From assembly GCA_018650285.1 (NCBI GenBank), contig JABIGF010000017.1:53618-117617 (forward strand): a stretch of DNA of 64,000 nt. Direction: 5' to 3'. The DNA is from Methanobacteriota archaeon. GTDB taxonomy: Archaea; Thermoplasmatota; Poseidoniia; Poseidoniales; Thalassarchaeaceae. Positions 42,965 to 53,700 of this stretch are shown here, piece by piece. The notes beneath the pieces are model-generated. The model saw only the letters and a program-made list of their open reading frames with translations. It was not told the origin of the DNA and ran no database searches. Each line of letters opens with the position of its first letter. The stretch's first letter is position 1. The position numbers and the translations under genes are program-made.

Positions 42965-45802
42965 TCAGAGGTAGGCAATGCCTGGCTCTGCTGGGAAAGA
43001 AAACTTCGCTTTGCCGCCAACATCTTCACCCTCTCCAGCAATGTAAATGTGTAATTCATTAACACCGAGTTCATTGATTAAGAAATCAGTTGCACCTTTG
43101 AGAATTTCAACTTCATCAAGATTTTTCTTGAGTACTTCCCTCTCTGTTGGCGACCATTTGTACATTTGTTTCATTATGCGTTTCCAAGCGCCTGGAACCT
43201 GTCCCCTTACATCACCTACTTGGGCAAATGGCCGTGACATAATTTCGCCCATCGCTTGTTTCATGGGGAAATCACTCTCCAAGAGTTCAATACCAGTTCT
43301 AACCAAGTCGCCTTTCCATGCTTCTGAACATTGAATTGTTGCTGAAGTTGCCTCAGTCTCAAGATGACGTTCTGCTAAACCTTTCATTTGTCTAGCCTGA
43401 TCAAGAATAGATTGTAGGAATATTTCTTCTGCTAATACAGAATTAATTCCGCTATATCCTTTTTCGCCTTCCTTATCATCAAAGTTGAGTAGCTCAGCAG
43501 CGACCAAACCAACTCCGCCAGCAGCCGCCCACAATTCTTCTGCTAGATGTGGTGTCGCTGGATGCAACATTTTGGCCCAATCTAACAATAATGAGCGAGC
43601 AAGTGGCCCATTTTTCCCTCCTCTTCTCTGATACCAGACTAAGTCAGAATAGACATCGTAATGGCTTAACATTACAGAAGCGCGCAAATCAACACCTTCC
43701 ATGTCATTGACCCATTGCTTTCTTCTTTCTTGAAATTGAATTGTTAACCAATCATCAATTGGCGCAGAATCATTTTGCCATGACAACATTTCATGGCTTA
43801 AATTCCAAATTGCTTTCATTTGCCTATAACAAGATTCGACTGCAGTATCAGACCAATCCATTCCTGCTGTAGGTTGGGCTGCAAATAGAATGAACAAGCG
43901 AATGGTATCTGCTCCATACTGTTCAATCATTGATACTGGGCCAACAGTATTACCAAGAGATTTGCTCATCTTTGCACTTCTCTCACTCAATTCGGCAGAA
44001 CAGTGTGGGCAGTTATTCCCTCTTTCACTAACTGGGTGTGTGATATTACAAGATTTACAATAAGGGGCTTGAGCGTTGACCATTCCTTGACACAATAATT
44101 CTTGAAATGGTTCATCAACCTGATGTAATCCCAAATCTCTGACCGCTTTTGTCCAAAACCTAGCATAAATCAAATGCATCTGTGCATGTTCTATTCCACC
44201 ACAGTAAAAGTCAACATTCATCCAATAATCAGATGCAGTTTTGCTAAAACATTCTTCGCTGTTTCTAGCATCTGTGTAGCGCATGAAATACCATGATGAA
44301 TCTACAAATGTGTCCATTGTATCTGTCTCTCTTCTGGCAGGTTGGCCACATGTTGGACAATCTACTTTTGAAAAGGTAGGTGAAGTCTCAATCGGATTTC
44401 CTTCCCATGTAAATTCCACATCATCGGGTAGAAGAACTGGCAAGTCTTCTTCAGGAACAGGAACCATGCCACAACCATCACAATGAATAATTGGTATTGG
44501 AGTTCCCCAATATCTCTGCCTTGAGATTAGCCAATCTCGAATCTTCCACTGAATCATACCGTTTCCTGTATCTTCATTTTCTAGTGCGTCAATAACTGCC
44601 CGCTTTGCCTCTTCGCCTGAAAGTCCATCAAAACCTTCTCGGGTCGAATTGACCATCTCACCATATCCTTCAAACGCCGCTTCTAGTGGCTCACTGCTTT
44701 CATTGCCCTTTTCGTTGAGCACCTTTTTGATTGGCAAATTATGCTGTTTGGCAAAGTCAAAATCACGTTGGTCATGGCCAGGTACAGCCATTACTGAGCC
44801 GGTACCATACGAAGCGATGACAAAGTTCCCAGCATAGATAGGTATCTTTTCTCCAGTTAATGGGTTGATGGCATAGCGGCCAAGAAAGACTCCTTTCTTC
44901 TCCTTTAGCATCCCTCTATCCATATCCGAAAGTTGCTTTGCTTCTTTCTCCATCTGTTGCCATTCTGCTTCATTTTCATGGCCGGAAACCAAATCCTTGC
45001 AAAGAGGATTTTCTGGTGCTAATGTGACGAAAGTAACTCCAAAAATAGTGTCGGGACGAGTAGTGAATGCTTCAATTTCTAATCCATCATCGCCATCAAC
45101 CTTGAAGCGAATTAGCGCTCCTTCAGAGCGCCCCATCCAATCTCTTTGAAGCGCTTTGACATGATTCGGGAATGAAATATCTTCTAGTGAGTCAAGTAAT
45201 TCTTGAGCATAGTTTGTAATTTTCAAAAACCATTGGTCCATGTCTCTTTGTTCTACTTCACTCGAGCATCTCCAACAACGCCCATTGTGAACTTGTTCAT
45301 TGGCCAATACTGTGTTACACGGCCCACACCAATTGACGTTTGCAAAAGTGCGGTAGGCAAGCCCCTTCTCTAGGAATTTAAGGAAAAACCATTGATTCCA
45401 ACGGAAATAATTCGGATCGTGACTCATTACTTCTCGATTCCAATCATGAGAAAAACCCATCTTTTCAAAATCAGTTTTGATGCTAGCAATGTTCCTGTCG
45501 GTAATCTCTCTAGGGTGTCCGCCTTCTTTGATGGCAGCATTTTCTGCGGGCATCCCAAATGAGTCAAAGCCCATTGGATAGATGACATTGTAGCCACTAG
45601 CACGGCGATAGCGAGCAACGGCATCACCAATAGAATAATTTCTTACATGCCCAATATGCATCTTTCCTGATGGATATGGATACATTTCAAGACAGAAATA
45701 TTTTGGCTTTTCAGATTCTTGTGGAGCGATAAATATTCCAGCATCTTTCCAACTTCTTTGCCATTTTTCTTCATAGTTTGCTGGGATGAATTCTTCTTCC
45801 AT
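42965..45802 (-). CDS. leuS: Leucyl-tRNA synthetase, bacterial type
   Basis: 945 residues; charges tRNA-Leu. The class I HIGH motif is in YPSGKMHIGHVRNYSIGDAVARY (about residues 43-65), KMSKS in SAKMSKSLGNTVGP (about 623), and the CP1 editing domain contains TTRPDTIFGVTFV. Zinc-type cysteines occur in NWCGPCNTVLANEQV...CWRC. The N-terminus, CWRC block, DSSWYFMRYTD and insertion order all match the bacterial LeuRS, not the archaeal/eukaryotic form, which places the editing domain and C-terminus differently. Probably an ancient gene transfer. The gene is upstream of the CDIN1-like gene on the same strand. Confidence 0.95.
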   Translation of the reverse strand: MEEEFIPANYEEKWQRSWKDAGIFIAPQESEKPKYFCLEMYPYPSGKMHIGHVRNYSIGDAVARYRRASGYNVIYPMGFDSFGMPAENAAIKEGGHPREITDRNIASIKTDFEKMGFSHDWNREVMSHDPNYFRWNQWFFLKFLEKGLAYRTFANVNWCGPCNTVLANEQVHNGRCWRCSSEVEQRDMDQWFLKITNYAQELLDSLEDISFPNHVKALQRDWMGRSEGALIRFKVDGDDGLEIEAFTTRPDTIFGVTFVTLAPENPLCKDLVSGHENEAEWQQMEKEAKQLSDMDRGMLKEKKGVFLGRYAINPLTGEKIPIYAGNFVIASYGTGSVMAVPGHDQRDFDFAKQHNLPIKKVLNEKGNESSEPLEAAFEGYGEMVNSTREGFDGLSGEEAKRAVIDALENEDTGNGMIQWKIRDWLISRQRYWGTPIPIIHCDGCGMVPVPEEDLPVLLPDDVEFTWEGNPIETSPTFSKVDCPTCGQPARRETDTMDTFVDSSWYFMRYTDARNSEECFSKTASDYWMNVDFYCGGIEHAQMHLIYARFWTKAVRDLGLHQVDEPFQELLCQGMVNAQAPYCKSCNITHPVSERGNNCPHCSAELSERSAKMSKSLGNTVGPVSMIEQYGADTIRLFILFAAQPTAGMDWSDTAVESCYRQMKAIWNLSHEMLSWQNDSAPIDDWLTIQFQERRKQWVNDMEGVDLRASVMLSHYDVYSDLVWYQRRGGKNGPLARSLLLDWAKMLHPATPHLAEELWAAAGGVGLVAAELLNFDDKEGEKGYSGINSVLAEEIFLQSILDQARQMKGLAERHLETEATSATIQCSEAWKGDLVRTGIELLESDFPMKQAMGEIMSRPFAQVGDVRGQVPGAWKRIMKQMYKWSPTEREVLKKNLDEVEILKGATDFLINELGVNELHIYIAGEGEDVGGKAKFSFPAEPGIAYL

Positions 45803-45879
45803 TTATTCATCCCCCCTATCAAACAGCCACAAGTCGTTAGATTGCCGAATCAAAACCCCTCTATCAATGGAGCGGCGTT

Positions 45880-48588
45880 TCAAACATCATCCCCGAAGGA
45901 TGGGAACTCACTAGTGTTGAGCAGAATAAGTGCTCTGTCAGTGAGTCTGTAGCGGTAGCGCATCGCCACTCTTTCCTTCTCGACCAACCCCCAATCTTCC
46001 AAAGATTTGAGGTGGTATGAGACCAGTTGTTGGCTTGTCGCCAATTTATCTGACAGCTCTTTTTGTGACAGATTTAGAATTTCATTTTCATGGATGTCAA
46101 GAATCTGTAGAATCTTTCCTTGCAAACTGTTAGGGTCAGGAGTGAGTAGTGGTACTGGCAGGTCATCATTTGAGGTACTAGAGTCAATAGATGCTGGATA
46201 ATATCTTACTTTACGCCCATCTTTTCTGCGCCAAACTCTATCATCAGATTCGAGTACTGAGAGATGGTGGGCTAATTGTCCGTTCGACATATCTAGCGCC
46301 CCAAGTAAGGCACGGAAATGAATACCACGATGCAATTCAATGTAAGCGACAATACGGCCACGCTGATACTCTCCACCGGATTCTTTGGTCCTGCGCACCA
46401 TTCCGATTAATGCAAGTCCATACTTTGTTGCTGGCAGTCTAATCCATTCAATTTGGGTAAATGCTCCTGCGAGTAATGCAAGTAGGCTTGTTGATGCAAC
46501 AATTGCAACAATAGTTGGTGCTGCTGCTGGAATTGAGATGATTGGCGTTTCTGATGCCATATTGTCATCATCTGATACAATTTCAGGAGTATCAATTGCT
46601 TCGCCTAATACTTCTACCACAACAATGTGAGATGCCCATGTTGCACAGGCAGCAGAACTCTGCAGGCTTTCTTCAACCCAGTAAGCGCCACGGTGATTTG
46701 GAAGTGGTTGCCAATCAACAATTTGAGAGGATGTATATGCATGTTCTACTCCATTGGTATCTACTAGTAGCCAGCACCCTCCAACCTCAGTAGTGACATA
46801 TTTCCAACTGCCTTCAGAAAGCCAACTTTGTAGGGTCACTTCTTCTTCGGGTAGTGTGGTTTGGTCGGGTGTCTCTTCTGAACCATCTTCAACTTGCGCA
46901 TCTTCCTCTACTTGTTCTGTGAGAGGATTCCATGTGTGGGCTAGTTGAGTGGTGAAGTAAGGGGTTCCAGTAGTTTCAACAAATAGGGACCAAGTTCCTT
47001 CATCAAGTTCTCCGAATTCAATAGTATATGGGCCAAATAGAATCCCATGTCCCGCAGGAATGGTTCCTAATTCTCCGCCACTGTTTTCACAGTCTTCACC
47101 CCATACACGTTCTGGCTGCGAATTTCCAGCTTTGGTTAGAGTGAATGAGAGATGACATGCTTGTGGCCAATGAACATCCAAGTCAATTTGGTTATCCAAT
47201 TGGAGTTTGAAAGTAATTGATTCTTCAGCAGCCCCTTCGTTATTTGTAACCATATCAACAACGCTGAATTGAGTTAGGCTAGTATCTTGTAACGATGCTC
47301 TGCAAGTGGGTCCACTATCTGAGCCATCATAGATGAATGGATATTCACTTGCAGTATTGAATTCACCAATGGTGGCGATTATCAGATAGTTTCCATCATC
47401 TAATTCACAACCATCCAAATCATTCATCGACCATAGACGGTGGTCAATATCAAGTTGATCTGTTGCGCCAATTTTCAATTCTGAATATTCTGTTTGGCAA
47501 GAATCAGTTAGCCTTGAATCACCGACGAGGTTACCTTGTTCAGAAATAATTGCAATTGTTATTAGACAACTATCGTTGAATTGTATTTCAGCCGGTACGG
47601 CATCATTATTGATTAAACTTGTAACAATTTGTAGGTTGTCAGCATCAGTAACAACATCATCGCTTCCACCATCACCAATGAGAGATATTGAAACATCCAG
47701 TGGGAAGGTGGGTGTCGGTTCAATTAGGTCAAGGGCTACCTCAATTGTGCTAGATAATCCAGTCAACCCAGTCGATGAAACATCAAGTGTCCAAGTTCCA
47801 AGTGTTACTGGTGCCCCTTCAACAGTAAAGTCCCATTCAAGCCAACCTAGAGATAGAGTGTCACCAACCCCAAGAGATGAGCCAGACCCACAACCAAGTT
47901 CAGTCATTGTTTCTGGATATGTGGTCTCAAGAGATGAGATTTGCAAGGTTAGGCGGCATCCTTCGTCTGCATTTATTGTGATAACCTCATTGCCATTATT
48001 TTGCAAAGAGATGTATGAATAGACACTCTCTCCCATCAAATAATTAGAATCTCCAGAAAGCACAGGTGCACTGTTAATATTCAGCATCAATCCATCTATC
48101 AAAACGGGGCTACGCTGGAATTGAAGATTTTCAATGTGGCTTGCTAATCCGTTTTCAAAATCAAAGTTAAGCGAAATTTCCCCACTAGGAATAATGCTGG
48201 TTGTTGAATTTTGCCAATTCCAATCAAATGTGTCAAGATTTCTTGTTTGCCCAGCAGGAATGTCAATTGCTCTGCGTTGTTGTTGGCAAGTTCGATGATC
48301 GTTAAGAGTAGAAAAAGTAGAACCATCTGCTATCATTGCAATAGCAACAGGACAAGATGGATTGTATTCAATTGATTCTGTAGATGTGCCAGTATTTTTT
48401 ATTGTAATCGCCATAGATAATGGTGTTAAATCGTCATACCAAGTTGATTCATCAGTTGGTTCACTGATTGAAATAATTAATTCAAGATTTTCAGAATCAG
48501 CAGATACTGAGCTTCCCATTACAGGGGAAACAAGAACAAACGCCATTAGGAGAATGAGCAATTTGCTAAACGATTCTTGCCCTCGCAT
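45880..48588 (-). CDS. Membrane-anchored protein with large ectodomain and two cytoplasmic winged helices
   Basis: 902 residues from the ATG at 48588 (a GTG at 48618 would add ten). Signal segment at about 8-28, then about 640 residues of secreted beta-sandwich repeats with single Cys residues (units ending 'DLTPLSMAITIKNTGTSTESI', 'NNEGAAEESITFKLQLDN', all reminiscent of CARDB-like domains). One membrane helix at about 686-708 (AAAPTIVAIVASTSLLALLAGAF) is followed by two winged-helix units: GIHFRALLGALDMSNGQLAHHLSVLESDDRVWRRKDGRKVRYYP (about 735-795) and LSQKELSDKLATSQQLVSYHLKSLEDWGLVEKER...YRYRLTDRA (about 835-890). The topology suggests a one-component sensor that binds DNA from the membrane. 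Divergent from an MBL-fold gene. Confidence 0.85.
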   Translation of the reverse strand: MRGQESFSKLLILLMAFVLVSPVMGSSVSADSENLELIISISEPTDESTWYDDLTPLSMAITIKNTGTSTESIEYNPSCPVAIAMIADGSTFSTLNDHRTCQQQRRAIDIPAGQTRNLDTFDWNWQNSTTSIIPSGEISLNFDFENGLASHIENLQFQRSPVLIDGLMLNINSAPVLSGDSNYLMGESVYSYISLQNNGNEVITINADEGCRLTLQISSLETTYPETMTELGCGSGSSLGVGDTLSLGWLEWDFTVEGAPVTLGTWTLDVSSTGLTGLSSTIEVALDLIEPTPTFPLDVSISLIGDGGSDDVVTDADNLQIVTSLINNDAVPAEIQFNDSCLITIAIISEQGNLVGDSRLTDSCQTEYSELKIGATDQLDIDHRLWSMNDLDGCELDDGNYLIIATIGEFNTASEYPFIYDGSDSGPTCRASLQDTSLTQFSVVDMVTNNEGAAEESITFKLQLDNQIDLDVHWPQACHLSFTLTKAGNSQPERVWGEDCENSGGELGTIPAGHGILFGPYTIEFGELDEGTWSLFVETTGTPYFTTQLAHTWNPLTEQVEEDAQVEDGSEETPDQTTLPEEEVTLQSWLSEGSWKYVTTEVGGCWLLVDTNGVEHAYTSSQIVDWQPLPNHRGAYWVEESLQSSAACATWASHIVVVEVLGEAIDTPEIVSDDDNMASETPIISIPAAAPTIVAIVASTSLLALLAGAFTQIEWIRLPATKYGLALIGMVRRTKESGGEYQRGRIVAYIELHRGIHFRALLGALDMSNGQLAHHLSVLESDDRVWRRKDGRKVRYYPASIDSSTSNDDLPVPLLTPDPNSLQGKILQILDIHENEILNLSQKELSDKLATSQQLVSYHLKSLEDWGLVEKERVAMRYRYRLTDRALILLNTSEFPSFGDDV

Positions 48589-48593
48589 AACCC

Positions 48594-48610
48594 CGCCTCT
48601 TACAGAGGCG
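48594..48610 (-). promoter_or_regulatory. Leader hairpin at the start of the membrane-anchored winged-helix gene
   Basis: CGCCTCT (48594-48600) pairs perfectly with AGAGGCG (48604-48610) around TAC. Read on the minus strand it is CGCCTCTGTAAGAGGCG, six bases before the ATG at 48588. If the GTG at 48618 is the true start it would lie in codons 3-9. The same sequence pattern occurs at 29039-29057. Confidence 0.45.
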
Positions 48611-48691
48611 ACACTCACACTCCCACTTAAGACCCGCCCTTGTTGGTAAAACCGGTAATTTCTATGACAACAACCGCCTCCGGCAAAATAG

Positions 48692-49447
48692 ATGTTGACT
48701 CGGAATGATATCGACCGCCGTCAATTAGCTGATGGTATCGAAGTTTGGATAGTCCAATTTGGCTCTCTAGGGAACATCAATACCGCCTTCATTGATAGAG
48801 CAACAAACACGGTTGTGTTGGTTGACCCTTATTCGGGAAAAAAATGGCTTTCAGCGTTAAAATCTGAAAATTTAACTCCTACTCATATTATTGTAACACA
48901 TACTCATAGGGACCATACCGCAGGCATCCAATACCTAATGAAATCATGTCCTGAAATTGAATTGTGGGGGCATGAAAAATCAAACTATCCAAAAATATTG
49001 AGTAGACCATTATTCAAGCAATTGAATTACACACATTATTGGAACCATCCCCCTCACACATCTGAGGAATGGAAAGCGGGAGGGATCACTCTTCAGGCAA
49101 CACACACACCTGGTCACGCGCCTGGGCACCTTACTTTCCATGGACACGGTGTCTTTCACGCCGGCGACCTTCTCTTCACTCAGCGTTCAGGCAGAGTTGA
49201 TTTGCCCGGAGGAGACCCTGAAATGCATTGGAAAAGCGTCTCATTAGCTCGTCAAATCCTTAGCAATTTACCCGCCGAATGGCGACTAATTCCTGGTCAC
49301 AATTATGAATGGATAGATGGAAGAGAATTATGTTGGGTGAGTTTTGCTGATGCTTTGGAGCATAATCTTGCTCTAACGTCGCCGAATTTGGAAGCATTTG
49401 AGATGCTTGACTTCTTACGGTTTGATGATGAATTAGCCGAATACTAA
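48692..49447 (+). CDS. Metallo-beta-lactamase-fold hydrolase
   Basis: 251 residues. The zinc motif THTHRDHTAG (H70, H72, D74, H75) is followed by H in ATHTPGHAPGHLTFH (about 141), D in VFHAGDLLF (about 158) and H in LIPGHNYEW (about 205), a complete dinuclear site of the glyoxalase II/persulfide dioxygenase branch. Cytoplasmic. Typical for thioester hydrolysis or related reactions; the substrate is unclear. Starts with ATG at 48692, divergent from the winged-helix membrane protein, 3 bp from the convergent histidine kinase gene. Confidence 0.9.
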   Translation: MLTRNDIDRRQLADGIEVWIVQFGSLGNINTAFIDRATNTVVLVDPYSGKKWLSALKSENLTPTHIIVTHTHRDHTAGIQYLMKSCPEIELWGHEKSNYPKILSRPLFKQLNYTHYWNHPPHTSEEWKAGGITLQATHTPGHAPGHLTFHGHGVFHAGDLLFTQRSGRVDLPGGDPEMHWKSVSLARQILSNLPAEWRLIPGHNYEWIDGRELCWVSFADALEHNLALTSPNLEAFEMLDFLRFDDELAEY

Positions 49448-49449
49448 TT

Positions 49450-50661
49450 TCAAATAGATTCTAACATCGGCGTGAATATTAATGGGAACATTACTCTAAA
49501 TGTTGTCCCCCTTCCTTGTGATGTGGTATAATCCACTTTTCCATTCATCATTTCACAAAGCGCCTTGACAAGTGTAAGACCTAAACCGACCCCGCGTCGC
49601 AATTGCCCATCTTTCACTAGAGTTTTTGAGTACGGTTCATATAATCTCATTTCAGCTTCATGAGATATTCCCGGTCCAGTATCTTTGATTTCAAAGAGCA
49701 CATTATCTCCAACACTGCTAATTTGCAAACAAACTTCTCCACGCTCAGTGAATTTCACAGCATTATCTAGTAGTTGCTCTAATATTTCTTGAAGGCGCAT
49801 TTCATCAATCATCATATTTTCTGGCGCCATCCCCATTTCAAGACGGAAATCAAGTCCACGTCTGATGCATAGTTTTCTAGCCGCCTCGCTTGATTTTTCT
49901 ACGATGGTATCAATATCATGCCATTCAGGGATAATGCGAACATTTCCTGATAGGATATTCGAATAGGTGATGACTGAGTCAATCATCATTCTCAAAGCGT
50001 CCCCTGCATCAATAATTTCTTGAAGAAACTCATGCTCTTCAACATCAAGGTGTTCTGAAATAGACAATAGATCTGCAAATCCTAATACTCCTGAAAGTGG
50101 CGTTCTCAAATCATGGCTAAAATTAGCAATGAAACCGGCTTGTAGATTATGGGCACGAGATAATTCACCATGTGTTAATCTCAATTCTTGTGCTGCAGTT
50201 TTTGTCTCTGATAATTGTTCTTTAAGTGCATTTTGTAGGTTTATCAATTCAGTAATATCTTGGTAAGAACAAATGACACCTGTTTGGCGCCCATCATTAC
50301 TGAATAGAGGTTCAGCAGTACCCATTAGATGAATCACACGACCGTTCATCATCTCAATACTAAATTGCCAGTCACGTTGCGGTTGTTCAGTTCTTAGAGC
50401 CTCAAATAAAGGCCCTTCCTCTGAACTCATCGGGGTACCATGCGCATCGCGGAAAGAAATTCCTTCACTAAAATCAACATCCCATCCGGGGGGTGCGGGT
50501 GTCGCTGGTAAATCAGGCAACATTGTTCGAGCCGCACGATTTGCACGAATGAGCCCACCCTGTGCATCAATTTCCAATATGCCACTGTGCATAGATGCGA
50601 GAAGAACGCGCAACCGCGCCTCCATTGTAGCGGGGGCTGGGCTCGTGTCAAACGGGTCCAT
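49450..50661 (-). CDS. Soluble PAS-domain histidine kinase
   Basis: 403 residues, no membrane segment. A PAS domain covers about residues 15-135 (SGILEIDAQGGLIRANRAARTML ... GVICSYQDITELINLQ), then a coiled-coil and the HisKA box with phospho-acceptor H183 in FIANFSHDLRTPLSGVLGF. The ATPase domain has the N box (LLDNAVKFTERG), G1 (IKDTGPGIS) and G2 (RRGVGLGLTLVKALCEMM). No response regulator is encoded nearby, so the partner lies elsewhere. Located between an MBL hydrolase and a giant surface protein; the ligand is unknown. Confidence 0.93.
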   Translation of the reverse strand: MDPFDTSPAPATMEARLRVLLASMHSGILEIDAQGGLIRANRAARTMLPDLPATPAPPGWDVDFSEGISFRDAHGTPMSSEEGPLFEALRTEQPQRDWQFSIEMMNGRVIHLMGTAEPLFSNDGRQTGVICSYQDITELINLQNALKEQLSETKTAAQELRLTHGELSRAHNLQAGFIANFSHDLRTPLSGVLGFADLLSISEHLDVEEHEFLQEIIDAGDALRMMIDSVITYSNILSGNVRIIPEWHDIDTIVEKSSEAARKLCIRRGLDFRLEMGMAPENMMIDEMRLQEILEQLLDNAVKFTERGEVCLQISSVGDNVLFEIKDTGPGISHEAEMRLYEPYSKTLVKDGQLRRGVGLGLTLVKALCEMMNGKVDYTTSQGRGTTFRVMFPLIFTPMLESI

Positions 50662-50727
50662 TCATACACCTCTCTATGTGGTGGGGGTATGGTGTTAGGG
50701 ATAGCAATTTTGCTTACCACTCTTGCT

Positions 50728-53700
50728 TCATAGCAGGTCGTCAAGGTCTAAAGCATCAGGGAGGGACTCAATAGCTTTAATGGCAGCTTCTGCCTTTTCT
50801 TCTTCATGAATTTGCCAATCTGCTTTTTCAACCCAGCCCAATTCTTTCGCTTTTTCCAAGTCTCCTTGGCCGACATAGTAGTCAATCCAATCTTGTCTGC
50901 GGTCATCTTCGTCTTCGAATATCTTTTCTTGCAGAGCAAGATTCTGTCGCATCAACTGATTACTACGTTTTGCTGCTTGCCGTGCAATCATGGCAACTAG
51001 AATAGACAATAAAAGAATGGCTACAAGGCCAATTCCAATGAATTGAACCCATTCTATTAGTGATTTTCCTTGAGAATTAGCGCTTCCATCGCCATCATCA
51101 AGCGATGTCTTTTCACAAGGGTCTGGTGCTTCCCATACATTGGGGTCATAAATACAGATATCAGCCAAATCAGACCAGCCATCTCCGTCAGTATCTAAGC
51201 AGCCGTAACGGTCATTGTATGAGGTTCCATATTTTGAGCGGCAATCATCTGGTTGGTAGGCATCACGAGTCGTGTTATCCCCATATCCATCACCGTCGCT
51301 ATCTTTCCATTGTGTGACTTCAAATGGGAAGTCATCCGCATTTGAGCCATTTGGATTATCACCCCAGCCATCTCCATCGGTATCGTTCCATTGTATACTA
51401 TCCTTAGGGAAAGCATCAGAGAATGTTGCATTGATAATGAACATTCCAGGCCAACTCAATTCTCGTGTATCGTTCCAAGTTGAATTACCCCAGTTGTCAC
51501 CGTAGCCATCTTCATCAGTATCTTCCCATTGACTTTCAACATCAGGGAAATCATCGCGAGTATTTGCCCACCCATCTCCATCGTCGTCGGGGCAACCATA
51601 GGTGTTACCCATATTGCTCAATCCATATGTGTCAGGACAATCATCACGTTGAGGTGCTAGTGGGTCGTCAGCAAATCCGTCTCCATCTCTGTCTGATGAT
51701 TGCATTGGGTCATCAGGGAATGCATCTTCTACATCTGCAACTCCATCGTCATCAGTATCAGGGCAACCACGATTCGTGTCGTCTTCCATCTGGCCATATT
51801 CATCTGGACAAATATCAGGTAGAATTCCATTAGGATTATCACCATAGCCATCTAAGTCGCGGTCATACCATTGGGTAATATCATCGGGGAACCAATCGCC
51901 ATTATCTCCAACAGGGTAGTCACCATGTCCATCTCCATCTCGGTCTCCACATTGTGAAGAGTCATTTAGGAATAAGTCTGGATTATTGCCGCTTTGATTA
52001 TCTCCGCATCCATCTGCATCTGTATCGACCCATTGTGAAGCATCGCCAGGGAACGGGTCACCTGCATCGGAGTATCCATCGCCGTCTGAATCTTTACAGC
52101 CCCCACGATCAATCGTAGAGTTGCCAGCAAATCCAGGGCAGGTATCTCCTTTGGTTCCGCTTTGATTATCTCCAAATCCATCACCATCTGCATCGCACCA
52201 TTGCGTAGGGTCATTGATGTAAGCATCACCAGTGCCAACTCCAGCAATACACGCGGGCCATAATGGGTCGGGGTCGGAATACCCATCTCCATCAGTATCT
52301 TGACACGCTAGGCGGTCCCAGGTAGAATTGCCATATACTGTTGGACAGCCATCAGAACGAGAAGTAAATTGTTCATCTCCATACCAATCACCATCAGTAT
52401 CATTCCACTGTTCAATGTCAAGTGGGAATACATCAATATCAAGCATTTGAATTGGTGTCATCGTAGAAATTAGTACCCCAGGCCAATCAACTGGTCTAAA
52501 ACTCACCCATGAGGCGTTCGCGAAGTTATCACCGTAGCCATCAAGGTCTGAGTCATCCCATTGTGCCGCATTATTTGGCAACCAATCTACAGTACCGTGT
52601 GGGTTTGGATCACGAGTATCATCGGTGTTGTCTGGGTGACCATCACTGTCAGCGTCAGCCCATTGTAGGATATCACCAAGGTAGTCATCATTATCATCAG
52701 ACCAGCCATCTCCATCTTCATCAGGGCAGCCAAATCTGTCTTCTGTAGATGTACCATGAACTGTCGGACAATCATCACCCTCGTACGCGGGTAATGGATT
52801 GTCTCCATATCCATCGTTATCAGTATCATTCCATTGGGTGTTTTCTTCAGGGAATGCGTCATCTGCATTTAGGACCCCATCATTGTCAATATCAGGGTCT
52901 ACAATCCAGTGATAAATTCCTTCGTCATTTCGCCCGTGTGCAGAGATGATGTAATCTCCATCAGGATGCCAACCTATTCCATAGATACTGCCGCAATTGT
53001 TCCCATTGCCGCTGCTAGTACAACCACCCGGGCGTGGGCCAGACATTGTATCTACGATAGTTGCAGCACTTGCATCAACTTTGAAAATTCTCAAACTTGC
53101 ACCATCTGATTGATAATATGTGTGTGCTGCAACAAGTTGAGTTCCATCAGGTGAAAATTCAATATCATTGCATGTGGTAGATGTATCATACTTCCAATTT
53201 TGTAATCCAGAAACAACTTCGTAAAGCCTTACTCTTGCTCCTGAACCTTCCCATGCTTCGCATGTAGCAATGGTGTTCCCATCTGGAGACCAAGCAACAG
53301 CATTGTTTGAACCTCTATTGGTATTAATTGACCTATTTACAGTCCAACTAGTGGTTTCGTAAATCCAAACATCATCACGTCCTCCAATAAGGATACGACT
53401 TCCATCAGGACTCCAATCAACAGAATAGAATCTGTCAGCAGAAGCTGGATTAAATGAGTGAATTTCTGAACCATTTAATGAATTATATATTTGCACTTCT
53501 CCATTAGTTCCCGAATTGCCAGACCTGCCAATAACTACTGCAATCATTGTGCCATCAGGGCTGTATGCAACTTCGTTAGGTTGGTCACCACTACCTACAT
53601 CTGTACTTACAGAAAAGAGCGGGGTTGCATTGCTTGAGTAGTATGCATGCAATGTGTCATCATCAATTACAGCCGCCACATACATCCCATCATCTGACCA

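Noticed and set aside
51105..51833. Tandem-repeat satellite DNA
   Set aside because: The repetitive appearance is explained by the repeated calcium-binding codons of the surface-protein gene.
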